From NCBI GenBank assembly GCA_037178675.1, contig JAYMGJ010000133.1:1-30892 (forward strand): 30,892 bases of DNA. The letters run 5' to 3'. The notes beneath the pieces were generated by a model. That model did not search any database. It had not been told where the DNA came from and saw only the letters and a program-made list of their open reading frames with translations. This document shows positions 1-11,600 of the stretch, piece by piece (position 1 is the first letter of the stretch; the number at the start of each line of letters is the position of its first letter). Made by a program: the position numbers and the translations under genes. Source of the DNA: Scleroderma bovista. Lineage: Eukaryota; Basidiomycota; Agaricomycetes; Boletales; Sclerodermataceae.

Positions 1-2161
1 ATCTACTTTCTTCCTCCTGTCATTAATCTTTGACAAGAATGCATTCTCCAACAAACTTGCATGTCTCAGGTTCAATTTTTTTTGCATGCTAGTTGTTGAT
101 CTTATGCATGAGTTTGAGCTGGGCATCTGGAAAGCCCTGTTCACTCATCTAATACGTATTTTGGCCGCCACTGCAGCCGGAGACACCTTGGTCAATGAAC
201 TTGATCGCCGTTACAGAATGGTTCCGACTTTTGGGAGTGACACTATCAGAAAGTTTATGTCCAATACCTCAGAGATGAAGAGGATGGCCGCTCGTGACTT
301 TGAGGATGTGCTTCAAGTAAGTCCACTGTTCATTCTTAGTCTCAGATTCTTACTAGATTGGTCAGTGTGCAATCCCAGTATTTGATGCACTGCTTCCTGA
401 CCCACACAACAAAGATGTTTTGATCCTGCTATTTACATGTGCTCACTGGCATGTGCTTGCAAAGCTGTGTATGCACACCAATGAAATGCTCAAACTACTA
501 GATCAAATCACTGTGTGTCTTGGAGGATATCTCCACAGTTTCCAACTGAAAACTTGTGCTGCATTTAACACCCGTGAGCTTAAGCAGGAAGCTGAACATT
601 GTCAACGCCGTGAACTGAAAACCCCTGGGAGGTGTTCATCAGCAACAGCTACTGCATCAACATCTCAGGTGACACGGAGACCGAAGACCTTCAATTTGCA
701 AACTTACAAGGTGCATGCACTGGGTGACTATTCGAGCTCAATAAGCAAATTTGGCACCACAGATTCTTATAGTACTGAGCCGGTAATTAAACGCGCGAGA
801 TATATCCTTCACTACTGCTGATATGGTAAACAGGGAGAACTCGAACACCATATCTCAAAGGCAAGATATTGTTGAACTGATGGAAAGGAATTCGTGAAAC
901 AGATGGCCGGCATCGAACGTTGTGAAGCACAGATACGTCACATTCAAGACCTGAATGACCCACCACTGTTGGGTACCAATGTTGAAGAAAGGGTTGCTGC
1001 TACACCAGATGCTCATTTTCATATTGGCAAATCTCAAAACTTCCCTGAAAACATCCCTATGTTCTTGCACAAACACCCTGATGACCTGGCTATCATCGTA
1101 TGTTGGCCATCATTGTAGTGGCTACGTAGCTCACATCAGTGATAGGACTTTCTCCCGAAACTTAAACAATACCTTCTTCCTAAAATCAAGGAGGTTTTAC
1201 TTCAGGAAGATGGACTCAATCTTTCCAAGGATAATCTAGAGTCTGTCTGGGGTGCTGCATCAAACTCAATTCCTTCAGATGGTCAAGTTTACATAGCAGC
1301 TGATTGTTTGTATAAGCACAGTCTGATGTGTCTCAACTACACAACATATGATGTCCGCAGAGCACAGGATATCATCAACCCCTCAACCACTCACTGCAAT
1401 ATTATGCTTTTGGCTGAGCACGGCACCAGCAAAGTTGGCTTGCATTCACAGCACCCATATCTTTATGCCCACATCCTTGGCATCTTTCATGCTAATGTCA
1501 CCTATGTTGGCCCTGGCATGGTCGACTACTGTTCACATCAGGTTGATTTTCTGTGGGTCCGATGGTATCAGTATGTGGAGGAAGGCGCTGGCTGGGATGT
1601 ATCAAGGTTAGATCGTGTATGCTTTCCACCCATGGCGGACAAGCATGCATTTGGCTTCGTTGATCCGGACAATGTCCTTTGAGGGTGCCATATGATACCA
1701 CAGTTTTTGCATGGCCCACGGCACCTGGATGGCTCAGGGATATCTCTTTGTGCGCATGACGCCACAGATTGGCACTTCTACTATGTCAACCAGTCTGTTT
1801 CTTTACTCTCTAGCCTTTTCCTACTGACAACTTATTGGTGATATTTAGGTTTGTTGATCGTGACATGGTCATGCAATACCACTGGGGCTTAGGAGTCAGA
1901 CATGTATACGCACATGATCAAGGAGTTAGCAACGGAATCCCACAGGAGTCAACCAGTGAAGGAGGTGAACATGACCCAGCAACAGGCAAAAATGACGATG
2001 TCCACTACTCCCCAGATGCATTGGATGGTGATGAAAATGGCGAGGATGAATGCCCGGACCAGGCCATTGATGACGATTCTCACAAAGAATCTGGATCTGA
2101 GAGTGTGCAGTCCACCAACGATGATATCAACGACTATGACACTTTGGACTATCAGAACTAA
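1..2161 (+). pseudogene. Plavaka (CACTA-like) transposase, C-terminal part, broken
   Basis: DNA transposase of the Plavaka group, which moves agaricomycete CACTA-like elements. The 5' part lies outside the window. Readable exons are about 38-316, 366-782, 834-1097, 1146-1792 and 1849-2161; all introns are 48-56 bp with GT-AG ends and consistent phases. Family hallmarks in order: VDLMHEFELGIWKALF, RRYRMVPTFG, DFEDVLQCAIPVFD, YKVHALGDY, a GTTDSYSTEPGELEH junction, LNYTTYDVRRAQD, DFLWVRWY, GFVDPDNV, FYYVNQFVDRDMVMQY, then an acidic Asp/Glu/Ser tail. The frame is preserved throughout except for in-frame TGA codons at 873-875 and 1680-1682, both where the family has Arg (as I remember it), so the copy is probably dead. 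The family call is from recalled sequence conservation; the splice model and stops are read directly. Confidence 0.82.
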
Positions 2162-2596
2162 TCTTCGTGGTCCAGTCTTTCATGACAAGTTATCCCCTTT
2201 GCGACTAATGATGGAGTTAGAGCATAGTATCCGAACGCCTTTGCAGGTCACTAGGATTAGTGTCATTACCCCTGGCCGACTGGATCCACAGAGCTTTTCC
2301 AAACTCAGTTCGGTATACCTTTGGTATAAGTCCCTTCCTCAGCATAGGCCCCTTCCGCAACAAATTCAGTCCCTCCATGATGACGTCCTCGTGAGTCTCG
2401 ACAGGTGCTGGCTGCTACTCAACAGTAGTGTGAGTGGTGGAGGGCACAGCCTGGGTGATGTTGGAAGGGAGCTCCTCACTATTGAGCTGAGAACGATCAC
2501 GATGTGAGGTGGATGGAGATTCGTGGACTCTGGCACTGATCGAGAGGAGGTCGGGACCACTAAGTAGGAGTGATTATTGTTATTGAATCATAAGTA
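2162..2596. other. non-coding stretch after transposase
   Basis: No reading frame with plausible exon structure is visible here. It is probably the 3' flank of the transposon or degraded sequence; no terminal inverted repeat could be identified by eye. Confidence 0.4.
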
Positions 2597-3900
2597 ATTT
2601 CTGTCTCTGTCCTGGCTTGGGCAGCAGCCTTGGCCGCAACAAAGTTGATGCCAATTCCCACAGCAAGGGGATTATATAAGTACTCCAATACTGCCATTCG
2701 TTTGTTGGCACTTACAAATGCAGCTACATTTGTCGCCATTGTAGGCCACCAAAGTACTCACGCAGGTAAGAGAGTGTCTTTCGTGCTCTCAGATGCACTC
2801 TAGCAACAAGTGCGCTTGATCAATAATCTGAGATTCTTTCAAGCGTCTTTCTCCAACTCAATTGTGGAGCACGCACCACACCGTCTGATCGCGCAGGTCC
2901 AGGCAGATAAAGCCGCATCGGAGACTTTGAAGTTCTGGAGGGCTTTAGGTGCGTCCATTATCTTCTTGTAGACAAAGCCCGATGATCTCATGAGGATAGG
3001 TGACTGGTATTTCAGATATCGCGACCATCCATCACTCATGCATGACAGCAGAGGCTTTGCACTCACTCTTTTTACACTTACACCTGACATACTCATTCAT
3101 CATAGTTGGTACTGGAGTGTCAAGAGGGTTGACTCAAGGTAAGCTGGGTACCCTCCCATTCAATATGCAAGCAAGCGTGGTGAGCACCACAAACTCAAGA
3201 TAGGTGCCTTCAACTACCTGCCTTTCAATGTTCAATCCCCCCATGTCTTTCGCTTTCCTTATAGATAGCATATCTATGGCTATCGGCTATCAGGCTATTG
3301 TCTACCTTCAAGTTCTATTCTGCTTCCATTGGATTCTGATCGCTGTGCCATACCACCTGCTCCTTTCCCGGCTTTCAAGTGGGTTTACCCTTGCAGCATG
3401 TATTTGTCTGATTGCAACATGTCAGGCTTTATGTCCCATTGGCAAGCTCTGTGACCCTTTGATGAACTTCATCAGCCATTTTCAATCGGTCATTTCAGGG
3501 CAGCTGACACCATTTACCTCAGCCTTAGCCTGTATGATTACTTTTCCCTTCCTCGTATACCACAGTATTGATTGATTATAGGATATGATTTCGACTGCTA
3601 TCCAGAACAAAGATGGCAGTTCACCTCAGTCCCCTCTTTATAAGGCAGATTTTCACTGGTTGGCATGCAGGAATGTATGGTGCCCAAAAAGTCCTTATCA
3701 TCGTCCAGGCTGATCATGTTGCACAGGTAACGGGAATGGGCACAAATATAGTAGTAAGTCTATCGATCAATCAGCTTGTTTGAGCATAACTTCCAAATTC
3801 ATAAATGCAGCAGCTAGGTGCAATAATTTACTTATATCTCCTAGTAGTGTGGTCAAACCTATCTGATGTCAGTCTGGTGAGTATGACTACCATTCCATGT
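2597..3900 (+). pseudogene. decayed multi-pass membrane protein gene, family unknown
   Basis: Reading 2597-2765 gives two hydrophobic segments (ISVSVLAWAAALAATKLM and ALTNAATFVAIVG). It splices with a GT-AG intron (2766-2843) in phase into a second exon that stays open to 2968. The same frame continues past stops TAG 2969-2971 and TAA 3140-3142 through IGDWYFRYRDHPSLMHD, YWSVKRVD and KIGAFNYLPF. It then shifts by one base near 3250 into IVYLQVLFCFHWILIAV, SGFTLAACICLIA and ISHFQSV, and further pieces follow around 3600-3890 (VLIIVQADHV, LGAIIYLYLLVVW). The hydrophobic segments suggest several transmembrane helices. I do not recognise the family. Two in-frame stops plus a frameshift argue for a dead gene, possibly cargo of or debris beside the transposon. 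Confidence 0.5.
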
Positions 3901-4550
3901 AAATAACTCCCGTCTGGATATAAACGAGCCCGATGTCGTAATTAGTGCTCCATCCCCATCACTGAACTTCCCCTCTGACAACATTGACAGCATTCAATGA
4001 CTAACTCTCATCCTGGGTCACCAAAAACGTGGTCCTATCACTAGATCCCTCCATTTGTCAGCATTCATTCCCTTCATTCACTCCCATTTTTTATTTAGGG
4101 TCCTAGAATCTTGTTCTCAAACATGGGCTTGTATAAATAGCAGCCAGATTTCAGGATACAACGCCCTGAGTCGACCACTGGCCACTATCTCTCCACGGTA
4201 GAGTGCAACCCCCTCTGACTTACCATGTCCGAAGAGCCAGAGTCTGGTGGCTGGTGTAGAGACAGTCCTGTCTCTGGGTGTGTAGATTGGTAGTACTGAT
4301 ACTGGACTCTTACCTTAGCTATGTAGGCTTGTACTTAGCTTACTAAGCAACATCCTTCTCTTCAGTGTATATCTTTGAGCTCAGTCTTGGAGTGACTGAA
4401 CCACCCTTCCACTCTCTAGTTTCCTAGTCTCCTTAGTCCCTGGGAGCCTTGCCAGACCTCCAGAAGTCCCTGGGTCGAATGCACCTCATCTGAGGGAGCA
4501 GCCACCCAAACACATTGTTATCTTTTCACCGGCAGAAATGAGTTGATGCC
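3901..4550 (+). other. possible solo LTR or promoter-like stretch
   Basis: No coding frame. A stretch starting TGTCGTAATTAG at 3934 contains a clear TATA motif (TATAAATAG, 4132-4140) and a C/T-rich tail at 4360-4450, an arrangement resembling fungal LTRs. I could not find a matching terminal CA with a target-site duplication, nor a second LTR or polymerase coding sequence, so this is only a suspicion. Confidence 0.2.
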
Positions 4551-4559
4551 CTCCAGTTG

Positions 4560-5925
4560 GGTCCTCAAAAGAGGCCATATGTCCATTACTTTCCATCGCA
4601 TGGTTTAAACACTAATCACCTTTCAGGAGTGTTACTGATCCATTGGTACACCACGGGTGCCATTTCGGCAGAACCATCTATGCGCTCTGCAACTTTCAAG
4701 TACTCCTTACCAACAGGCTTCTATGAATGGGTGAATTAGCTGATGCTCCGGAGGAGAATTTCACTGCGGAGTAGGTCATGTGTCTACTATTTGAGTGACA
4801 ACATAGCTGACAAGATTTTTCCAGAGAGAGGCATGAACACAGGGTCTTTGAAGAACTTCTGAGGTCCATTCCAGGTCTGGAAGAACACATCGTGCAAGGC
4901 TCAGAAGATGAGGTTGATGTCGTCGCTGAATTGGTAAATCTCTGGAGCACTGAAACCATTCATTCACAGCTAATACCAGTGATTAGCTTTCCAAAGGCAC
5001 TTCCGGGGCAAGAGGCGATGACACCAAGAGCCTTAAAGGTGCTGTTCTCGACTGGATCACCCCAAAAGGACAAAACTTGGTTCCCCCTCTCACACGTAAT
5101 ATTAAGGTAGATCGTGGCTTTAACCATGAGCAAACGGGCACTCTGTTATGTCCTGCTGGCCTTGACTGGTCAAACCCCGAGTAAGCAACACCTTTGACAT
5201 ATATGTATTACTGAAAATAGACATACAGGATAAAAGCTAAGCTACGAAATGGGGAAATTGCCGTTTGCGGCGACCAGTGGCCACTATTTTTATATGCCAA
5301 TTACTGTTATGATCCAGATGACCCATGGAATGGCCTTTTCCGCAGCACTCTCCTCATATCTGTAAGTATGCAGGTTACATCTGAATGCAAAAATCCTACT
5401 CAACATACAGGCTTACAAGCATGTTTTCACGTCTCCCAGTTCTGTGGATAAGGAACCGAAAGCTACTCGCTCTGGAAATGCGCAAATTCATGGAATGACT
5501 TGAGTCACTCCCCCCTCAGTAGCGTACATTGCCACACAGGTTCACATGCATTGTTACTGTATCACATTTCGGATTCACTGAACATTGATTTCAGGTTCGC
5601 TTTTCACTAATGTCTTCACCGGTGTTCTTGCGAACAGATATGGTTACAGACTCCAAGCAATTCTACAACTTGCTCTTAGAGCTGTTTGAGGACCTGGATG
5701 AAAAGCAAGAGGTTGATGAACTCTTGGTGTGGTGGACCAGGTAACAACAAAATTATTTTTCGTGCATGCTCACTGAACTTTTATTTTATATATAGGCAGA
5801 TATTCCTGGCTTATTCAACAGCACAAAGACGGCCAATGAGGAATAGTGCTTTGGCGAGGAATCAAGAGAGGCGCACACGTATAAAGTCTTCTGGTGGCAG
5901 TGGTGATATCTCAGGGGAAAATTAG
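4560..5925 (+). pseudogene. expanded agaricomycete gene family (probably DUF6698), broken
   Basis: Exons that splice in phase: 4627-4770, 4825-4933, 4987-5180, 5229-5361, 5411-5539, 5595-5740 and 5796-5925; introns are 48-55 bp. Characteristic segments are HFGRTIYALCNFQVLLTN, MGELADAPEENFTAEE, VFEELLRSIPGLEEHI, VLDWITPKGQ, LLCPAGLDWSNPE, CGDQWPLFLYANYCYDP, HVFTSPSSVDKEPKATRSGN, RFSLMSSPVF and DELLVWWTRQIF. I recall these from a large family of uncharacterised agaricomycete proteins, which I believe is DUF6698; no biochemical role is known to me. In-frame TGA codons at 4724-4726 and 5501-5503 break it. The 5' end is unresolved: the apparent intron at 4603-4626 would be only 24 bp, too short to be believable. 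Likely a decayed member of a multicopy, possibly transposon-linked family. Confidence 0.55.
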
Positions 5926-6469
5926 CTCAGGCATATTGAGAACTATATCAATGATTCTGTTTTACATTGAAACTGTCTTGTAGAGCTTGTGGGTAGTTAC
6001 TCAGTTGATAAATGAATACACTACTCAATATTTGATATATTTGTGAAGTGATACAACCTGTGTGAGCTTTGGCTGCCTGTCACAGACAGGCCATCCAGGC
6101 CAATTGAAGATCAAATATGGAGGGATGTGAAAAATGATACAACCAATGCAGGGTTTAGCAAACTGCAACAGGTGGACAGTCCAGCTCAATAGCAGATCAA
6201 AACTAGACAGTCTTTCAAACTAGCATCAGCAAAACAGTCATTTTCACACAGACACTACAGAGATACAGATTTGTACAGACCATAAAAAAATCATCTATGG
6301 ACCAATTAGAACACATATGCATTGCTCTGTACCATATGTACCTGACTGTACAGGTAGGTCCCTCATTGTGCAGTAACCCTTACTCTGTACAGGTCTGTAT
6401 GGTAAATGCTGTTTTGCTGATGAGTGTCAATTGTGTGTGCTTGGGCCACTTTAGCCATCTGGACAAGTC
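5926..6469. other. A+T-rich intergenic region
   Basis: No convincing gene. It holds the 3' flank of the preceding broken gene and a short dyad (CTGTCACAGACAG near 6077-6089). Confidence 0.4.
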
Positions 6470-6835
6470 AGGCCCATGTAGATAGAAAATATACATGTGC
6501 ACAACCTACAACATAAAGACAGGTCTGGTCCATGTGGATAGTTGTGAGGAGAGGTTGGAAGTGAGTGTAGTTCATATATGACTGGACCACCATAGTCATG
6601 CAGGCATATCAGTGGCATGTAGATCATAATGAGGAAAGGTTGTAAGGTGCCATAGTTAATGTACACTTGGTCATCTACAACACATAGTAGACATGCCAGT
6701 GCCAAGTAGATAATCATGAAGACAGATTGTAATCCAATACCATTTGTGTACTTAAGGGCCACCTTACTAGACACATAGACATACCAGGGCCATGTACATC
6801 ATCACTAAGAGGGGTTATAAACTAACATAGAAACA
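6470..6835 (+). repeat. degenerate ~87-bp tandem repeat, four copies
   Basis: A motif of the form CATGTAGATcATnAtGAgGA..GGTTGTAA recurs with its CATGT-equivalent at about 6531, 6616, 6703 and 6791, a spacing of 85-88 bp. A further partial copy lies near 6475. Copies have diverged heavily, so this is an old minisatellite. Confidence 0.6.
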
Positions 6836-6841
6836 TATCAT

Positions 6842-7285
6842 CATTGGATTGGTTGGGACATCCCCAAAGATTGTCTCCCTTATCATATGACTAGATACTA
6901 ATGGATGTTGTTCACCTAGCTTTCCAGGGCTTGCCAATGAGTTGTCACCTCCACCACAATTGGATTGGTTGGGGCATCCCCAAAGACCATCCTGCATTAT
7001 ATAAGTAGGTCCTAGGGGATGCCTTTCACCTGCAGTATTGCTAATCAGTTGTCAATTCAACTCACATTGATTCAATATGATAACACTAAAACCACATTTG
7101 CACCTTGGGCAGATTTCATCATGTGTACCCTCTTATATATAAGTAGATACTAATGGATGCCATCCACCTATCTTGTAGTGTTGCTAGTCAGTTGTCAATT
7201 CAACTCATATTGATTCAATATGATGACACTAAACCACATTTACACCTTGGGCAGATCTCATCATGTGTATCCTCTTATGTATGCC
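6842..7285 (+). repeat. tandem repeat with ~117/143-bp periods
   Basis: ATTGGATTGGTTGGGACATC at 6843 recurs as ATTGGATTGGTTGGGGCATC at 6959. From 7040 a longer unit (TCAGTTGTCAATTCAACTCA ... CACCTTGGGCAGAT ... CATCATGTGTA) repeats with a 143-bp period at 7045 and 7188 with few differences. The two registers share the module ACTAATGGATGcc..TCACCT...AGTTGTCA, so they are variants of one repeat family. Confidence 0.75.
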
Positions 7286-7384
7286 CTTGTCATATCAACT
7301 ACAATTATTACATAAATTATGGTGTTTTTATTCATGACAGAGCTTTGTAATCTTATGTCAAATCATCACTGATTCAGTGATGAT

Positions 7385-7970
7385 GGCTGTTGGTGTTGCT
7401 AGTAGGGAGGTCGTCGATCGTTGGTGTCGACATTGCTGCTGGTGGGGTCGCTGTCGATGGTGCTAGTGGTGGTGGTGGGTGTCTACATTGGTAGTTGTCG
7501 TCGTCGCGGTGGCCGTTGACGTGTTGCAGGGCAATCTTCGTCGGCGGTGCTGATGGTGATGGTCGGTGTCGACGGTGGTAGTTGCCGTCGTGGCCGTTGA
7601 TGTTGTTGGTGGGGTGGTCACCAGCTTGTTGTCAATATTTGTTGCTGGTGGTATGGTCGTTGTTGACGGTGCTAGTGGTGGGGCGGTCGTCATCGACAGT
7701 GCTAGTGGTGGTGGTCAGTGTCGAATTTGGTAAACATTGTCGTAGTTACCATAGCCGTTGACGACAATATTGCTGGTGGTGGTGGGACCAGTGTCAATGG
7801 TGCGTGTGGTGGAGTCGTTGTCGACGATATGGCTGGTGGTAGTGGTCAGTGTCAACGTTTGCAGTCACGATTATTTTCACCGCGGCTGTTGACGTTGCTA
7901 GTGGTGGAGTTGTCGTTGTTCGTAGTTGACGGTGTGGCTGCTGGTCCCAGTTCACGGCTGTCTACAGAGA
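7385..7970 (+). repeat. G+T-rich minisatellite (GTCGTTGTCGACGGTGCTAGTGGTGG type)
   Basis: About 580 bp built from variants of GTCGACGGTGCTAGTGGTGGTGG with interspersed GTCGTTGTC blocks. The + strand is almost entirely G and T plus short GAC/CTA insertions. Open frames across it (Thr-rich on minus, Val/Gly-rich on plus) are by-products of the repeat and are not called as genes. Confidence 0.8.
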
Positions 7971-8040
7971 GTGTCAGCACGTGTGCCCACACCGAAGAAG
8001 ATCGCAAGATAACTCGTGCCATCGGGCCACATCCAACCTG

Positions 8041-8455
8041 AAAGACACCTAAATGAGGCCTGTAGACGCCGACATCGATGCGGAAGACTTAAAATCAAGG
8101 TCAATCAGCGCGGCAAGGCTAAACGACTTACCTAGAACGCGCGCGAGTCACACAACAACCCAAAAGCGTTCCTGGGAGGCTTACAGACAGAGACGTCAAC
8201 AAGGAAGGTAAAAATGTGACCCACAAGTGTTAATCAAGCACATAAAGTCTGAACACCTACCTTGGATGTGGTGATGCAAAGCGGTTGATGTGGAGCCCCC
8301 AAGACGAAGTCGGAATGCTTGAAGAACTTGCCATTAAATGACCGAATCGAACCTGGGGAGCGCCAACGAACCATTAGCGGTGCAGATGGTTGAACCTGCA
8401 AAAGTTAGTCGAGCTTGAGAAGACACGAGATCTTACCAAAGATGTGTGCTGCCAT
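8041..8455 (-). other. minus-strand exon/intron-like remnant, unknown
   Basis: On the minus strand a short frame starts with ATG at 8455-8453 (MAAHIF) and reaches GTAAGA, with an acceptor TTTTGCAG ending at 8396. Another intron-like segment runs from 8131 down to 8088 (GTAAGTCGTT ... TTTTAAG) and is followed by TCTTCCGCATCGATGTCG. That last pair closely resembles segments inside the Mutator-like element at 22.4 kb. No full protein can be assembled. Bases 8456-8659, upstream of PET127, show no gene. Confidence 0.3.
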
Positions 8456-8659
8456 TCGCCAGAGTTATCATTAGGAGCAGAAGGCAGTTGAAATGTATCT
8501 CACGTGGTCACGTGTGCAAGTGAAACGCTGTAAGTACTACTAATTGCGACTTGTCATCATTGCTACTGACATTTTGCTGACCCCTTTGTAGTGCTTGCAT
8601 TCAGACACCGAAGATAGTTCCTTCAATAGAGACGTGGTGTTTACAAGGACAAGTCCGGT

Positions 8660-11600
8660 ATGCAGGTTCTCAGAAATGACGTCGCCTGTAGGATCGTCAC
8701 GCGGTCCTCGCAGAAATGCACTACACACGCGCTCCGAATGTTTTGTCGGTCGTCTGTGCCTGCAAAGTCGAGTGGGCACGTACCTGAAAGAAGTCTCCTG
8801 ACACGACACAGCGTTCAGCGTCAGGCATTCATCACCACTGGAATGCAGGCGAAGAAACCTTATAACCCGGAGACACCTAGATACAACAAGGCTCACGGAG
8901 ACGGGATCAGAATAAACAGACGGGCGAGGAAAAGGGTTCTGCACGCTTATATCAAACGACGGGAAGCATTGCTCTCTACAGTTCTTTCACATCTCAAACG
9001 CCAAAAAGCCGCAGAAGCTTTGTCGGAAGGGCAGTCCAATGAAAGTACCGTCGAACAAGACCCTCTTCCGGTTTCAACCACTGCAAAATTACACGATTCT
9101 TTGGATCAAAACGGAAGCGGATTCAAACCGGATGAATGGTCAAGTGGATGGGGTAATGATGGTATGTCAGTCAGTCAGTTGCGATGTCGACGATGTCTAA
9201 GCTACTGTGGAAGCTTTGGCACCTTCTACCCCTACCCGGGACACGTTATCGACTTTCAGGCGCCGTCTTCCGCCTCATGTGCGATGCCAAATGTATACGC
9301 GACGGACCGAAGGTTGCCTTGATGACGTTGTTGCATCCGTAGACTCGACCTATTTACTTCAAGGCTAGTAACGCGTGCGTTTGAAACCAACCAATCTTAT
9401 AGCGAACGCGCAGATGTGAAGTCACCTTCAGAGCACAAACCCATCGCCCAGCTTGCCCATGGTCTAAGCCGTGTTCTATTCAAGTACGTTCTAATCCGCT
9501 CTTATGGATTACTTCCTAAACACATTCAACGCCTTTGCACTAGTCCTGGCGTACATTGGTTACAGGATCCAAGATCGCGAGTGTATAACTTCTCACCGTG
9601 GTTAGAAGATATACCTAAAGTAAACGACTTTGCTTTCGAGCGCGTCACTGGTTTCGTCAAGAGCTCTCAGGACTGCGTACGTATTCTATAGCCATTTCTT
9701 ATTTCTTGCTTTTAGACCATACCGCAGGACTTGCATACACTAGCCAAGAAATACAACCGCCCATTCGCAGGTTCTACTTCATCCCTTACAGGTCTTCTCA
9801 GCCACATTTACTTTTTAGTATCTGGTGATCGAGAAATTGACCTCAGTCCCTTGAGCCGCGCATTTGTCCATGAGGTATGTTACGTAGTCATCAAGCTCTT
9901 ATTCCATACCCCCGACGGTCGTGACGTGGACTTTACCTTGTAATGCAGGCCACCACGTTTACTCCAGGTCAACGAATGCCAACATCGGTCACCCTCAATT
10001 ACAAGGATGGTGTGTGGTCCATTGATTCGGATAAGGCGAACGTTCTTGCTGAGAAGAATGTCTTGTCTTGGATGGTATGTTGAAGTTACTACCTTGATGC
10101 CCCCGGCCCAATATGTTTATTTAATCATGCGATCGTAGGGAACAATGCTTGAAAAGTTTCTAACTCTTCCGGATCTTGAGTTCAAGCAGCTTCTTCGGTC
10201 TGCGCCTGGTTCATCAGATGACCTTGATTCCCGCCGAGAAGCATACCGATATGCAATGGTTAGCACTTTGCTAATGTTGTCCAGTGACACTAACCAATGT
10301 ATTTTAGTCGGATAGCGTTGTTATGCGCTCCCAGCTCGACTGTATCGACCCGCGATTACCAGGCACGGGTGTCTTTGACATAAAGACACGCGCGGCAGTT
10401 CCAATCCGACTTGACATACTCAATTATGAAGTGCGTGTCTCGCGTCATTCACTCTCCTCGAGCCCCACTGATTCGCGGCGTAGGAGAACTCAGGGTATTT
10501 GATTAAGACGCTTACTGGAGCATTAGAGAGTTTTGAGAAAGAATACTACGATCTTATTCGGAGTGCTTTCCTAAAATATAGGCAAGTAAATGTAGCGATG
10601 TCCATTACCATCCAAGTGTTTAACCAATGCACACTAGCTTCCAAGCTCGAATCGGTAACATGGACGGCGTCCTAGTTGCGTACCACAATACAGCTAGAAT
10701 ATTCGGCTTTCAGTATATACCGCTCGAAGAGATGGAGGCGCGCCTGTATGGTACTGGGGATGGAGCACGGGTGTTTACCAAGTGTCTTCGATTACTCGAG
10801 TGTGTCTTGAAGGAAGTCGTGGGCGTGTATCCCGGACGGGTAGGCGTAACGTTCTCGGCAGTCGCGGCACTGATACATTTTAACAGAGTGTTCGGTGCAC
10901 GTTCGACAAGCGGGATCATTTTAACCATTTGGACGTCTTTGTGGAACCAACGGACTGGAACGAAGCACCGGAGATGCCTTGCCCTATAACCCAACTCGAG
11001 GTGCAGGTAGAGAACTTGCTCGATAATCAGCCTGTGCGTGGGTCGACGGCTGTTGGATCTCCGAGACCTTGTGAGTATTCCTGAATCCATTCTCTAATTT
11101 TAATTAGTCTGTGTAGCTATGAGGCTGAACGCGGGTGATACAGGGCTCCTTCAATGGTCAATTTTTCAGTCAGCTGCGGATGAGAGCGACATACGCGAGA
11201 ATCTCGCGTACAGCCAGAGTCGCCAGCTCCACGCACTCAACTTCCCAGCTGGGGTCCGAACCTTAGCAGAGATGGAGGCGTACTGGGAACGCATTAACTT
11301 TGGCGGCCCAAAGGTAGCAAACCGCTCGACATCTGAGATCGGTGATGAGCGCGAGCAAACGGTGTCGTTACCACTGAACCATTTACTTGCTTTCCGGTCG
11401 GCCCCGCCTGAAATCGAACACTTGAGGAAGCTTGCCCGTGAGGGTCGGGACGAGACATTGCGTGTGGAAGCTGAGGAAGCCTCGTCAGGGCGGAGAAAGG
11501 TTGTATGGGGACTAGCTGATGTTTTGTCAGCTGGTGAAGATGTAGTGGGCAGCGATGTGGCCCCTGCCCGAGCTGATTTGGTCGAGGCTGGATTTGAAGA

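Noticed and set aside
1902..2507. 201-codon + strand frame overlapping the transposase end
   Set aside because: Different frame from the conserved transposase tail; Met/Thr-rich composition is the shadow of the acidic DDD/GNN repeats.
4603..4626. 24-bp intron in the DUF6698-like gene
   Set aside because: Too short for spliceosomal removal; more likely an indel in a decayed 5' end.
6470..7285. CRISPR-like array
   Set aside because: Repeats are long, diverged and contiguous without unique spacers, and the host is a eukaryote.
7463..8041. Thr/His-rich (minus) and Val/Gly-rich (plus) open frames
   Set aside because: They are produced by the G+T minisatellite and have no start context or introns.
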